64,000 nucleotides of DNA from JAGVSZ01 sp963747775. GTDB taxonomy: Bacteria > Pseudomonadota > Gammaproteobacteria > Burkholderiales > SG8-39. This document shows positions 44,699 through 59,070 of this stretch, piece by piece. The notes under the pieces are model-generated. The model was not told the origin of the DNA and did not search any database. It worked only from the letters and a program-made list of their open reading frames with translations. The stretch lies in assembly GCA_963747775.1 (NCBI GenBank), contig CAVVGT010000004.1, forward strand, positions 1 to 64,000, given 5' to 3'. Within the stretch, counting starts at the first letter, position 1. Every line of letters starts with the position of its first letter. Position numbers and translations under genes: made by a program.

Positions 44699-45262
44699 AT
44701 GGCCGGGTTCCTCGCAGCGCGCTCGCACTACTGGCGCGGACACTTCTTTGCGTTCTTCAAGCGCAACCGCCGTGCGATCCAGGAGTTCGAGCGCGCCCTT
44801 GCCCTCGATCCGGGAATGCTCGAGGCGTGGCGTTGCGTCGGCTTCATGTTCGCGCAGGAGAAGGACAGCGGACGGGCGGTCGCGGCGCTGCAGGCGGCGG
44901 TGCGACTCGCCCCGGACGACGCGGACACGCGTTTCAATCTCGGATTTCTCCATCACGAGCGGCGCGAGCTCGACGACGCCCTGACGCAGTTCAAGGAGGC
45001 GCTCCGCCTCAAGCCGTCGCTCGACCGCGCGTGGTACGGGCTTGGCCTGATCCACCTCGACCGCCGCGATCTCCCCGCGGCAATCGAGTCCCTGCGGGAG
45101 GCGGCGAAGCTGCAGTACTTCAATCCTCACGCCGGGCACCATCTCGCGATCGCCTACCACCGCGCCGGCGAGCACGACAAGGCGGTGGCGGAACTCAAGC
45201 GTGTGGAATCCTACGACCCGAAGATGGGCGCTAAAATCGCGCGCGATATCGGCGCGCGCTGA
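44699..45262 (+). CDS. TPR-repeat protein
   Basis: 187 residues from ATG 44699 (an in-frame GTG lies 30 bases earlier). Four to five tetratricopeptide units are visible, e.g. AIQEFERALALDPGMLEAW, AVAALQAAVRLAPDDADTRF and ALTQFKEALRLKPSLDRAW. No signal peptide. A protein-protein scaffold of unknown partner, divergent from glnB and followed 19 bases later by the FemAB-like gene. Confidence 0.85.
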   Translation: MAGFLAARSHYWRGHFFAFFKRNRRAIQEFERALALDPGMLEAWRCVGFMFAQEKDSGRAVAALQAAVRLAPDDADTRFNLGFLHHERRELDDALTQFKEALRLKPSLDRAWYGLGLIHLDRRDLPAAIESLREAAKLQYFNPHAGHHLAIAYHRAGEHDKAVAELKRVESYDPKMGAKIARDIGAR

Positions 45263-45281
45263 AGGCGCGCGGCGCGGCGGG

Positions 45282-46406
45282 ATGCGCGAGCCTCTGACCC
45301 TTCGAGTCGTGACGGACCTCGGCGAAGTGCCCGCCGGCGAGTGGAACGCGCTCGCGGACGGCAACCCGCTCCTGCGACACGAGTTCTTCAGTGCCCTGCA
45401 CGAGACCGGCTGCGCCTCGGAGCGCACCGGATGGTCGCCGCGCTTCATCACCCTGTGGGAAAGCGGCCGCCTGCGCGGGGCCCTGCCGCTCTACTTGAAG
45501 TCGCACTCGTACGGCGAGTACGTCTTCGACTGGGCCTGGGCCGACGCCTACGAGCGGAGCGGGCTGACGTACTACCCCAAGCTCCTGTGCGCGGTGCCGT
45601 TCTCGCCAGTGAGCGGCGCACGGCTGCTGGCCGCCGATCGCACCGCGCGCGACCGGCTCGTCGCCGCGGCGCTCGAGCTCGCGCGCGGCGTATCCTCCCT
45701 GCACGTGCTGTTCCCGCCGGAGTCGGAGGCGCAGGAGCTCGCGCACGCCGGGCTCATGCTGCGTCGAGGCGTGCAGTTCCACTGGACCAACGCCGGCTAT
45801 GCGAGCTTCGACCACTTCCTCGCCACCCTGACGCACGACAAGCGCAAGAAGATCCGCCAGGAGCGCCGCCGGGTGCGCGAGGCCGGCGTCTCCCTCGTGC
45901 GCAAGACCGGGCGGGAGATCACGCGCGAGGACTGGAAGTTCTTCGTGCGCTGCTACACCCTCACCTATCGCGCGCACCACTCGACGCCCTATCTGAACCT
46001 CGCTTTCTTCGCGCGCCTCGGCGAGACGCTGCCTGACCACGTCCTCATGATCATTGCGGAGCGCGAAGGCCGGCCGATCGCCGCCGCGCTGGACATCTTC
46101 TCCGACGCGGCCCTCTACGGCCGGTACTGGGGCGCGGTCGAGCACGTCCCGTGCCTGCACTTCGAGGCGTGCTACTACCAGGGCCTGGAGTTCTGCATCG
46201 AGCGCGGCATCCGCGCGTTCGAGGGCGGTGCGCAAGGCGAGCACAAGCTCGCGCGCGGATTCCTGCCGACGCCGACGTGGTCGGCGCACTGGCTGCGCCA
46301 TCCCCGCTTCGCGGACGCGGTGGATCAGTTCCTGGCGCGAGAATCGAAGGGCGTCGCGCGCTACCTCGACGAGCTCGCCGAGCACAGCCCGTTCAGGGCG
46401 GAGTGA
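45282..46406 (+). CDS. FemAB-like/GNAT acyltransferase (PF04339-type)
   Basis: 374 residues. NPLLRHEFFSALHETGCAS, KSHSYGEYVFDWAWADAYER and KIRQERRRVREAGV, with EGGAQGEHKLARGF near the end, follow the 'peptidogalycan biosynthesis' (COG3146) family. These are predicted aminoacyl or acyltransferases with the FemX fold; their substrate is not established. Probably in one unit with the TPR gene. Confidence 0.85.
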   Translation: MREPLTLRVVTDLGEVPAGEWNALADGNPLLRHEFFSALHETGCASERTGWSPRFITLWESGRLRGALPLYLKSHSYGEYVFDWAWADAYERSGLTYYPKLLCAVPFSPVSGARLLAADRTARDRLVAAALELARGVSSLHVLFPPESEAQELAHAGLMLRRGVQFHWTNAGYASFDHFLATLTHDKRKKIRQERRRVREAGVSLVRKTGREITREDWKFFVRCYTLTYRAHHSTPYLNLAFFARLGETLPDHVLMIIAEREGRPIAAALDIFSDAALYGRYWGAVEHVPCLHFEACYYQGLEFCIERGIRAFEGGAQGEHKLARGFLPTPTWSAHWLRHPRFADAVDQFLARESKGVARYLDELAEHSPFRAE

Positions 46407-46442
46407 AGACCCGCGGAGGGCGGGGGGCGTCGCCCGGGACGG

Positions 46443-46847
46443 CTACTGGCGCTTGAGTGGCGTGTCGGCAGCCGCGTCGCGCGCACGCTTTGCCTTCTCG
46501 ACCTGCTCGTTGCGCTGGTCGACGATCGCGTCCGGCGAGGACCGCGTCGAGCTCGCCTCGCGCTGGCGCAGCGTCTGATCGAGCTGCGGCGCCTGGTCCG
46601 CGCGTTGCGCGTCGAGGCGCCGCTGGTTCTCCTCCGCGCGCGCCCTGCGCGCGTTCTCGCGCTCGACCCGCTCCGTGGAGTTCGGGTCGTAGCCGGAGCG
46701 GCCGGCCGGGGCCGGCGTGGCGATAGGCGGGATGACGGTGCCGTCGGGTCGCTTTACATCCTGCGCCCACGACGCTGCGGCAGTCGCGAGGAACCCGAGG
46801 ATCACCACTGCCCGCACCGCGAAGCCCGAATCGCTGGGGATGCCCAT
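46443..46847 (-). CDS. Exported Arg/Gln-rich protein of unknown function
   Basis: 134 residues with a signal peptide (AVVILGFLATAAASWAQ). The mature part is polar, mostly helical and low-complexity (RVERENARRARAEENQRRLD). It probably forms a coiled coil in the periplasm. The ORF can be extended upstream, but ATG 46847 gives the natural signal sequence. It follows ppa by 17 bases. Confidence 0.7.
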   Translation of the reverse strand: MGIPSDSGFAVRAVVILGFLATAAASWAQDVKRPDGTVIPPIATPAPAGRSGYDPNSTERVERENARRARAEENQRRLDAQRADQAPQLDQTLRQREASSTRSSPDAIVDQRNEQVEKAKRARDAAADTPLKRQ

Positions 46848-46864
46848 CAGTGCCCTCCTGTGAC

Positions 46865-47413
46865 TCAGAATACCGGCTTCTTCTTCGCCTTCTTGAAGAA
46901 CGCGATGCCGGCCAGGATCTCCTTCTTGGCCTCCTCCGGCCCGACCCATCCGATGACCTTGACCCATTTCCCGCGCTCGAGGTCCTTGTAGTGCTCGAAG
47001 AAGTGCGAGATCTGCGCGAGCGTGATCTCCGGAAGGTCGCGCGCCGCCTGCACCCCGCGGTAAAGCGGCGAGAGCTTGTCGATCGGCACCGCCAGCACCT
47101 TCGTGTCGTCGCCCGCCTCGTCCTCCATTCTCAGCATGCCGATCGGACGGCATCGCACCACCGCGCCGGGAACGATCGGCAGCGGGCTCACGACCAGCAC
47201 GTCCACCGGGTCGCCATCGCCGGACAGCGTGTGCGGGACGTAGCCGTAGTTGCACGGATAGAACATCGACGTGGACAGGAAGCGGTCGACGAACATCGCG
47301 CCGGTCGCCTTGTCGACCTCGTACTTGATCGGCGGCGCGTGCATCGGGATCTCGATGATGACGTTGAAATCGTTGGGCACGTCGCGGCCCGAGGTCACGC
47401 GGTCGAGGTTCAT
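46865..47413 (-). CDS. ppa: Inorganic pyrophosphatase
   Basis: 182 residues, family I. Signature DGDPVDVLVV (catalytic Asp residues) with IEIPMHAPPIKYEVDK and FYPCNYGYVPHTLS. It hydrolyses PPi in the cytoplasm. Length and all metal ligands are normal. Confidence 0.96.
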   Translation of the reverse strand: MNLDRVTSGRDVPNDFNVIIEIPMHAPPIKYEVDKATGAMFVDRFLSTSMFYPCNYGYVPHTLSGDGDPVDVLVVSPLPIVPGAVVRCRPIGMLRMEDEAGDDTKVLAVPIDKLSPLYRGVQAARDLPEITLAQISHFFEHYKDLERGKWVKVIGWVGPEEAKKEILAGIAFFKKAKKKPVF

Positions 47414-47505
47414 GCGAGCGGTGGCGGATTGAGAGCGCCAGGATTATAGATCCGGCCCCCGCGCGCCGGTTTGACCGATAATCAGGCGACTCAAAGGAGG
47501 ACGTC

Positions 47506-48267
47506 ATGCGACTGAAGAACAAGGTGGCGATCGTCACCGGGGCCGGTTCGGGCTTTGGAGAGGGCATAGCGAAGCGCTTCGCCGAAGAGGGCGCGAAGGT
47601 GATGGTCAACGACATCCATGTGACCGGTGCCGAGCGCGTCGCCGCAGCGATCAGGAAGGCCGGCGGGACGGCAGAGTTCGTGAAGGCCGATGTGGCGCTC
47701 GCGGCGGACTGGGCGGCGATGGTGAAGGCCACTCTCGGCGCGTACGGCCGCATCGACGTGGTCGTGAACAACGCCGGGTGGACGCACCGGAACAAGCCGT
47801 TCCTCGAGGTGACCGAGGAGGAGTTCGAGAAGGTGTACGCGGTCAACGTGCGCTCGATATTCCTGTCGTCGCGGCACGTGATCCCGGTGTTCCAGCAGCA
47901 GGGCGGCGGCTGTTTCGTCAACATCGCGTCCACCGCGGGCGTGCGGCCGCGTCCCGGTTTGACCGTCTACAACAGCTCGAAGGGCGCGGTGATCACGTTC
48001 AGCCGTTCGCTCGCGGCCGAAATGGGACCGCAGCAGATCCGCGTGAACGTGGTAAACCCGGTGTTCAGCCCGCTGACCGGATTGTCCGCGGACTTCGTCG
48101 GCGGGTCGCTCACGCCCGAGATTCAGGCCAAGTTCGTCGCGACCATCCCGCTCGGACGCCCGTCGACGCCGCTCGACATCGCGAACGCCTGCCTGTATCT
48201 CGCCTCGGACGACGCCGAGTTCATCACCGGCGTCTGCCTGGAGGTCGACGGCGGGCGGTGTGTCTGA
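47506..48267 (+). CDS. Short-chain dehydrogenase/reductase
   Basis: 253 residues. TGAGSGFGEGIAKRFAEEG for NAD(P), VVNNAGWTHRNKPF, and catalytic Ser/Tyr/Lys with YNSSK. Resembles FabG-type 3-oxoacyl reductases and glucose/alcohol dehydrogenases; the substrate is undetermined. AAAGGAGG lies 6–13 bases before the ATG. Single gene, divergent from ppa. Confidence 0.88.
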   Translation: MRLKNKVAIVTGAGSGFGEGIAKRFAEEGAKVMVNDIHVTGAERVAAAIRKAGGTAEFVKADVALAADWAAMVKATLGAYGRIDVVVNNAGWTHRNKPFLEVTEEEFEKVYAVNVRSIFLSSRHVIPVFQQQGGGCFVNIASTAGVRPRPGLTVYNSSKGAVITFSRSLAAEMGPQQIRVNVVNPVFSPLTGLSADFVGGSLTPEIQAKFVATIPLGRPSTPLDIANACLYLASDDAEFITGVCLEVDGGRCV

Positions 48268-48361
48268 GCGCTGGGTTGCTTCGACGTCGATCGAAAGGGG
48301 GATGCGCCCCGTTGTCGAAGGGGTCGCGAACCCCGGTAGCAGCCGAGGAGGCGAGGGATTG

Positions 48362-49750
<1,389 letters not shown>

Positions 49751-49907
49751 ACAGCGAAGCTCCGGAGAGCGTGATGCCGCCGGGTCGGCGCGCGGCGCGC
49801 GGGACGGGGGGCAGGACGGGAGGGTTGGAGTCGGGCGGCTCGAGAGTGCAAGGTGCCGCAAATTATAGCAGACGGCCCGCAGCGCCCTCCGCTACCATCC
49901 CCGCCCC

Positions 49908-51794
<1,887 letters not shown>

Positions 51795-51806
51795 AGGCGG
51801 CAGACG

Positions 51807-52334
51807 TCAGTTGATCGACGGGCGACCGCTCTCCTCGACCGGCGCCGACGCCATCCCGCTCGGCAGCTGCAGGGGGAGGTCCCACTCGGCGCGCGCCGCC
51901 GCATTCTGGATCAGCTTCACCATCCCGTGGAGCAGGTTGTCGTCGAGGGTCAGGTGCACTCCCTGCCCCACGGTCGGCAGCAATCCGAGAACGTGACGGC
52001 CCTGCTGGTCGCGCCGCGGCTGGATGCGAGTGACGAGGAGCGGATGGGTCCCGAGCGGGCGCTCGCGCGCGGCCTCCTCGTAGGGCTTGGAGAAGTCCGC
52101 CTGCCGAACCGCCTTCTCGTGCTGGAAGCCGAGCAATGCCCGGCGCGCTTCGGGGTTGGGTTGGACGACGATCTCGGGCGTCGCCTGCGCCATGTTGAGC
52201 AGGAGCGGCCACAGCCGCTTGACGCAGCGACGAGTGAGCCAGAGCGCCACCTCCGCGCCGTTGTCGGTGGAAATGCGCATCATCAGACGGTCGTGCTCGG
52301 GCACGAACTCGATCTTGAGCTGGTGTAAGCGCAT
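51807..52334 (-). CDS. Conserved-looking protein of unknown function
   Basis: 175 residues, cytoplasmic, no known motif. It starts MRLHQLKIEFVPEHDRLMMR and contains EVALWLTRRCVKRLWPLL and GVHLTLDDNLLHGMVKLI. The mixed alpha/beta pattern and consistent codon use look genuine. It converges on the ABC-F gene with 12 bases between stops and is divergent from the sigma-factor gene. Confidence 0.75.
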   Translation of the reverse strand: MRLHQLKIEFVPEHDRLMMRISTDNGAEVALWLTRRCVKRLWPLLLNMAQATPEIVVQPNPEARRALLGFQHEKAVRQADFSKPYEEAARERPLGTHPLLVTRIQPRRDQQGRHVLGLLPTVGQGVHLTLDDNLLHGMVKLIQNAAARAEWDLPLQLPSGMASAPVEESGRPSIN

Positions 52335-52449
52335 GTTTGTGTTTACCGGGGCGCCGCGAAAAGTTTAGCCCCAAACCGGTGCCGCGGCCGTTTTCCCCGA
52401 AATCCGGCGTGCGCTTTCCCACGGCCGGGCCGCGCTAGACTGCGCCCCG

Positions 52450-53030
<581 letters not shown>

Positions 53031-53034
<4 letters not shown>

Positions 53035-53975
53035 CCGAGCCTGACCCGCGCGACCCTCGCCTCGACGCAACCTATCGCGACGCGGCGACCGAAGAGCCGT
53101 CCCCGGCGAGCGACGAGCGCATCCGCGCCGCCGCGCGTCGCGCGGTGGCCGCGGGCCCACAGTCGCTCGAATCGCGCGCACGCGCCGAGGCGCAGCGCTC
53201 CTGGATCGCCCGGTGGCGGGTGCCCATGTCGATCGCGGCGTCGGTCGTAGTGGCGGTGACGCTCTCCTACATGGTCCAGGACGAGGCCATACAGAAGTCG
53301 CCGATCGACGGACTGCCGCGCAGCGCGTCGTCGCCAGCGGCGGCCGTCGCCCCGGCGGACGAGGCGAAGGCGCCCGTGCCCGCCACCACGCCAACGCCCG
53401 ATCCGGCGCTGGCGGAATTGGCCGCGAAGGTCGAGGCGGCTCGCGCCGCAGCGACCGCCGCGCAGCCGGCGAACCTGCACCAGCGCGCGACCACGGAACA
53501 GGCTCCGCCCGAACCTACGTCCGCGGCAAAGGCGCTTGCCGGAGCGGACGCACCCGCTGCGAACGGAATGCTGGCGAAGGAGTCGGAGCGGCGACAAGCC
53601 GCGAGCGACGCCGGTCCGGCCGCGTCCCCGCCATCGCCACCGCAAGCGATAGGCGCGCCGAGGGAAATGCAGGCGGCGCCCGCTGCCGCGGCACAGGCAC
53701 CCCCGCCTGCACCCGTGCCGATGGCGAAGCCCGCGCCGGCGCGCGGCCTCCCCGAATCGGCCGGTCGCGACCGGGCACTCGCCGATCGTCCGGATCGGAT
53801 GGAGCGCGGCGCCACATCGGCCTCGGCGGAACAGAAGGTGCGCACGCCGGAGGAATGGGTCGAGGACCTCCGACGCCTGAAGGCCTCGGGACGCACGGAC
53901 GAGCTCGTCAAAGAGCTCGTCGAGTTCCGCAAGCGCTTCCCCGATTACAAGTTGCCCGCCGACCTCCTGCCCTAA
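53031..53975 (+). CDS. Membrane-anchored, Ala/Pro-rich protein, probable anti-sigma factor
   Basis: 314 residues. A cytoplasmic head of ~65 residues (SDERIRAAARRAVAAGPQS) is followed by one membrane segment (SIAASVVVAVTLSYMV, ~65–82), a long disordered Ala/Pro-rich periplasmic stretch, and a C-terminal helical block (TPEEWVEDLRRLKASGRTDE, FRKRFPDYKLP). This layout and coupling to the sigma factor suggest regulation of it; no zinc anti-sigma HxxxCxxC motif is seen. Confidence 0.75.
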
Positions 53976-54061
53976 GCGTGACGCCCGTCACGCGCGGCTA
54001 ACCCCTTTCGCGCCGCGCCGCCGTTTCACACGGCGTTGCCACCCCTGCGAAGGGAGCCCCG

Positions 54062-54876
54062 ATGAACCGAATTGCTACCGCGCTCGCTGCGAGCGCATTG
54101 ATCCTCGCCTCTGCACCGGCCATCGCCGGTCAGCTCGTCGACGTCGCCGTCATCAGCCGCGCGACCGGTCAGCGCATCCCCGTCTACTCGCACCAGGGCC
54201 GGCTATACGTGCCGGGCACTCCGGGCGAGCGGTACGCCGTGTACGTCGCGAACCGCGTCGGACAGCGTGTACTGGCGGTCGTGTCCGTCGACGGCATCAA
54301 CGTCGTGACCGGCGAAACCGCGAGCCCCGATCAGAGCGGCTACGTGCTCGCGCCGGGGCAGTCGTTCGAGATCAACGGCTGGCGCAAGAACATGAACGAG
54401 GTGGCGTCCTTCTACTTCACCCGACTTCCGGACAGTTATGCGGCGCGCACCGACCGTCCGGACCACGTCGGGGTGATCGGCGTCGCCGCGTTTCGCGAGT
54501 GGCAGCCGCCGCGGCCGGCGGTGCTCCCCGCGCCGCGACCCCTTTCGCGGTCGGGCGACAATGCAATGACGCGCGAGGCCGAAGCAGGCGCGGCGGCGCC
54601 CCAGCCCCAGGCCGACGCTCCGGCAACAGCGGCCGAGTCGGCACGCGGGCGGCTCGTCGAGCGGGAGGAGACGATCGGAACGGGGCACGGCGCGCGCGAG
54701 CGGTCGGAGGTCCTGCACACGAATTTCCGGCGCGCGACGAGCCAGCCCGCCGAGGGGCTCACCCTCTACTACGACACTCGCGCGAACCTGGTCGCGCGCG
54801 GCGTCATTCCCGGCACCACGCCGGTGGTCGTGCCGAATCCGTTCCCGGGCGGGCGCTTCGTGCCGGATCCGAAGAG

Positions 54877-54880
<4 letters not shown>
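54062..54880 (+). CDS. Exported protein of unknown function, third gene of the sigma locus
   Basis: 272 residues with a signal peptide (ASALILASAPAIA). The mature part has a beta-rich N-terminal domain (VPGTPGERYAVYVANRVGQR, GYVLAPGQSFEINGWR), then a disordered Ala/Pro stretch and a Pro-rich tail (PNPFPGGRFVPDP). No known domain. It may be an envelope target of the sigma factor encoded just upstream; a four-base stop overlap joins it head-on to queG. Confidence 0.65.
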
Positions 54881-55956
<1,076 letters not shown>

Positions 55957-55963
55957 CGGCCGC

Positions 55964-56446
55964 ATGGTAGCGCCGCTGCACGTGCACCTTCCTGACGAAG
56001 CCGCGACGCGCGCGCTCGGCGCGCGGATCGCCGCGGTCCTGGAGCCCGGGATGTCGGTGCACCTCTGCGGCGATCTCGGCAGCGGCAAGACCACCCTCGC
56101 CCGCGGGCTCATCCAAGCGCTCGGTTTCACGGGCAGAGTGAAGAGTCCGAGCTACACATTGGTTGAACCTTACGAAGATTCTAGGTTAAGCTTGTACCAT
56201 TTTGATTTATTTAGATTCCATGATCCAGCGGAGTGGCAGGACGCAGGCTTTCGCGAATGCTTCAACGAGCGCTCGATCTGCCTCGTCGAATGGCCGGAGC
56301 GTGCGGCGGAGCGCCTGCCTCCTCCCGATGTCCGCATCCGGCTCGCCGCCCCACCTCACGGCGGTCGCGACGCCGCAATCGATGCCGAAACGAATCGGGG
56401 CCGCCGGTGCCTGACCGCGCTCGCGCCGCTGCTACTGCCTGCCTGA
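55964..56446 (+). CDS. tsaE: tRNA threonylcarbamoyladenosine biosynthesis ATPase TsaE
   Basis: 160 residues. Walker A GDLGSGKTTLARGL, the switch SPSYTLVEPYE, LYHFDLFRF and VEWPERA define TsaE. It powers t6A formation with TsaB/TsaD. Its codons at ~56155–56225 are AT-rich and rare for this genome (TTA, TCT, AGG, AGA), although they encode the conserved core. Its stop overlaps the amidase ATG by one base (TGATG). Confidence 0.94.
   Translation: MVAPLHVHLPDEAATRALGARIAAVLEPGMSVHLCGDLGSGKTTLARGLIQALGFTGRVKSPSYTLVEPYEDSRLSLYHFDLFRFHDPAEWQDAGFRECFNERSICLVEWPERAAERLPPPDVRIRLAAPPHGGRDAAIDAETNRGRRCLTALAPLLLPA
56155..56225 (+). other. AT-rich, rare-codon patch inside tsaE
   Basis: Within a ~70% GC gene, this stretch includes TTAAGCTTGTACCATTTTGA and TTTATTTAGATTCC. 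It encodes conserved TsaE residues, so it is coding, but with synonymous codons not used by its neighbours. Confidence 0.8.
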
Positions 56447-57753
56447 TGCGTCTCGCGGCAGTCGCCGCGGCCGCACTCCTCGCGACCTCCGTCTTGGCCG
56501 ACGAAGCAATTCGTGCCGTACGCGTGTGGCCCGCGAAGGAGTACACGCGCGTCACGATCGAGACGGTCAACGAGCTGCGCTATCAGATCTCGTCGGTCAA
56601 GGGGCCCGAGCGGCTGGTGGTGGACATCGAGAACGCCGATTTCGCCTCGCTCGCCGACCAGATCGCGGCAAAGGTGCGGGCGGATGATCCTTACGTCGCG
56701 AGCATGCGCGTCGGGCGTCCGAAACCCGGCACCGTGCGCCTCGTCATCGATCTCCGCGGCGAGGTCAACCCGCAGGCCTTCCTGCTCAAGCCGATCGGGG
56801 AGTACGGCCACCGGCTGGTGCTCGACGTTTACCCGCTCGTGCCGCCCGATCCACTCGCGGCGCTGGTGCAACGCCTCCAATCGGGCGAGACGATGCCGGC
56901 GGACGCGCTGCCCCCCGTACGCGCCCAGGACCCCGCCCCGCGCGCGGATGGCGAGCGCAAAGGCGCGCCCGGCAAGCCCGGCATGAACCGCTTCTACACG
57001 ATCGTCATCGACGCCGGCCACGGCGGCGAGGATCCGGGCGCGCGCGGGCGTGGCGGTACGTACGAGAAAACCGTCACGCTCGCGATCGCGCGCAAGCTCA
57101 AGGAAAGGATCGACGCCGAGCCGAACATGCGCGCCGTGCTCACCCGCGACTCCGACTTCTACGTTCCCCTCGCGACCCGGGTGGACAAGGCGCGCCGGGT
57201 GCGCGCCGATCTCTTCGTCTCGGTGCATGCCGACGCGTTCATGCTGCCGCACGCGCGCGGCTCGTCGGTGTTCGCCCTGTCCGAGCGCGGCGCGACGAGC
57301 GCCGCCGCACGCTGGCTGGCCAAGCGGGAAAACGAAGCCGACCTGATCGGCGGCGTGAACCTGGACGGAAAGGACCGCCACCTCGCCCAGACCCTGCTCG
57401 ACCTGTCGCAGACCGCGACGATCAACGACAGCATGAAGCTCGGCAGCGCGGTGCTGGGCGAGCTGGGCGGCATCAACTCGCTCCACAAGCCGCACGTCGA
57501 GCAGGCCGGGTTCGCCGTGCTCAAGGCCCCCGACATCCCCTCGATCCTGGTCGAGACCGCCTTCATCTCGAACCCCGAGGAGGAGCAGCGGCTCGGCGAC
57601 CAGGCCTACCAGGACAAGCTCGCGCGGGCGATCCTCACGGGGATCAAGCGCTACCTCGCCAAGCATCCGCCACCGGCGCGGCCGACCATCGCGGCGAACG
57701 AGGAGTCACGCCCGCCCCAGCGGCCGCCGGGCGCCCGAAGCAAGCCGATCTAG
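56446..57753 (+). CDS. amiC: N-acetylmuramoyl-L-alanine amidase (AmiC-like)
   Basis: 435 residues with a signal peptide (VAAAALLATSVLA). An N-terminal AMIN domain (~20–125) targets the septum or cell wall, then the Amidase_3 domain: zinc motif DAGHGGEDPGARG, LTRDSDFYVPL, SVHADAFM and VETAFISNPEEE. It cleaves septal peptidoglycan, working with EnvC/NlpD. Co-transcribed with tsaE as in many proteobacteria. Confidence 0.94.
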   Translation: MRLAAVAAAALLATSVLADEAIRAVRVWPAKEYTRVTIETVNELRYQISSVKGPERLVVDIENADFASLADQIAAKVRADDPYVASMRVGRPKPGTVRLVIDLRGEVNPQAFLLKPIGEYGHRLVLDVYPLVPPDPLAALVQRLQSGETMPADALPPVRAQDPAPRADGERKGAPGKPGMNRFYTIVIDAGHGGEDPGARGRGGTYEKTVTLAIARKLKERIDAEPNMRAVLTRDSDFYVPLATRVDKARRVRADLFVSVHADAFMLPHARGSSVFALSERGATSAAARWLAKRENEADLIGGVNLDGKDRHLAQTLLDLSQTATINDSMKLGSAVLGELGGINSLHKPHVEQAGFAVLKAPDIPSILVETAFISNPEEEQRLGDQAYQDKLARAILTGIKRYLAKHPPPARPTIAANEESRPPQRPPGARSKPI

Positions 57754-57760
57754 CGGCTAG

Positions 57761-57818
57761 GGAAGTTCTGAGGCAGGGGGATAGAAGGGCGACGTATCCC
57801 CCTTGGTTCAGACAAGCG
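57761..57818. mobile_element. Short CTAG-flanked element, copy 2 (MITE-like)
   Basis: 58 bases between CTAG at 57757–57760 and 57819–57822, the latter holding the dedA stop. It starts GGGAAGTTCTGAG and ends with GTTCAGACAAGCG, related to copy 1 by GTATCCC..TTnGTTCAGACA. A strong stem AGGGGGATA/TATCCCCCT makes it a likely bidirectional terminator of amiC and the DedA gene. Confidence 0.55.
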
Positions 57819-58469
57819 CTAGCTCGCCTTGGCGGCGCGCAGGCGGAGCCGCACGAACTCGATCGCGATCGGCGCCACCGAGAGCGCCACGATCGCGAAG
57901 ATGACGATCGTCAGGTTGTCCTTCACCAGCGGGACGTTGCCGAAGAAGTACCCGGCGGCGACCAGCGAGATCACCCACAGCAGCGCACCGGCGACGCTGA
58001 ACGCAAGGAAGCGCAAGTAAGGCATCGTCCCCACCCCCGCCACGAAGGGGGCGAACGTGCGCACCAGCGGCACGAACCGGGCGATGATCACGGTGCGGCC
58101 GCCGAAGCGCTCGTAGTACCCGTGCGTCCGCTCCAGGGCCCGGCGGTTGAAGAGCTTCGAATCCTCCCACCGGAACACCCTCGGCCCGATGAACCGGCCG
58201 ACCCAGTAGTTGACGTTGTCGCCGCAGAGCGCCGCGACAATGAGCGTCGCGGCGAGCAGGCGCGCATCCATGTCCGCCGCCGCCCACAGCGCGCCCGCCA
58301 CGAAGAGCAGCGAATCCCCCGGCAGGAACGGCGTGACCACGAGACCGGTCTCGCAGAACACGATCAGGAACAGCAGCGCGTAGATCCACGGGCCATGCTG
58401 CTGCAGCAGCGCCGCGAGATGCTTGTCGAGGTGGACCGCGAGGTCCCAGAGAAAGGCGAGGAGTTCCAT
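57819..58469 (-). CDS. DedA/SNARE-associated family membrane protein
   Basis: 216 residues with about five hydrophobic segments. ETGLVVTPFLPGDSLLFVAG, GDNVNYWVGRFIG and FGGRTVIIARFVPLVRTFAP (conserved Arg pair) are DedA signatures. Members are undecaprenyl-phosphate or lipid flippases and affect envelope stress. Single gene, convergent with amiC. Confidence 0.92.
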   Translation of the reverse strand: MELLAFLWDLAVHLDKHLAALLQQHGPWIYALLFLIVFCETGLVVTPFLPGDSLLFVAGALWAAADMDARLLAATLIVAALCGDNVNYWVGRFIGPRVFRWEDSKLFNRRALERTHGYYERFGGRTVIIARFVPLVRTFAPFVAGVGTMPYLRFLAFSVAGALLWVISLVAAGYFFGNVPLVKDNLTIVIFAIVALSVAPIAIEFVRLRLRAAKAS

Positions 58470-58577
58470 CAATAGCGCCGGAGAGCCGCAGGTCGGAGGG
58501 CGGCGTATTGTACCGGCCCCCTGTTAGACTTCAGGCTCCCTTGCTTGCAGTCCCGTGTCCGGTCCCGCTCGTCAGCC

Positions 58578-59066
58578 GTGCCCGAAGGATTGATCGAAAA
58601 CCATCCTGCCGTCGACCGCGTCCGCGCCGCGCTCGCCGCCGCCGGCGTGCCCGCCTCGATCGTCGCGCTGCCGGAAGCGGCGCGCACCGCGCGCGCGGCA
58701 GCGGACGCGATCGGCTGCACCGTCGCTCAGATCGCGAACTCGCTCGTCTTCCGTTGCGAGAATTCCGGCGTACCGCTGCTCGTCATGACGAGCGGCGCGA
58801 ACCGCGTGGACACCGCGCGCGTCGCGGCGCTCGTGGGCGAGCCGATCGGGAAGGCCGATGCGGTGTTCGTGCGCGCGGCGACCGGGTTCGCGATCGGCGG
58901 CGTCGCACCGATGGCGCACGTCGCGCCGGTGCGGACGCTGATCGACCGCGATCTCTTCCGGCACGACGAGGTCTGGGCGGCGGCGGGTCATCCGCACACC
59001 GTCTTCCGGCTCAGCCCGGAGGCGCTCGTGCGACTCACCGGTGGGACCGTGGTCGAGGTGGCATAG
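58578..59066 (+). CDS. YbaK/EbsC-type aminoacyl-tRNA deacylase
   Basis: 162 residues, GTG start. VAQIANSLVFRCENSGVPLL, VMTSGANRVD and KADAVFVRAATGFAIGGVAP match the YbaK/ProX editing fold, which hydrolyses mischarged Cys- or Ala-tRNA. It begins the rightward run ybaK–mutL–miaA, the stop being 4 bases before mutL. Confidence 0.88.
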   Translation: MPEGLIENHPAVDRVRAALAAAGVPASIVALPEAARTARAAADAIGCTVAQIANSLVFRCENSGVPLLVMTSGANRVDTARVAALVGEPIGKADAVFVRAATGFAIGGVAPMAHVAPVRTLIDRDLFRHDEVWAAAGHPHTVFRLSPEALVRLTGGTVVEVA

Positions 59067-59070
59067 CGCG

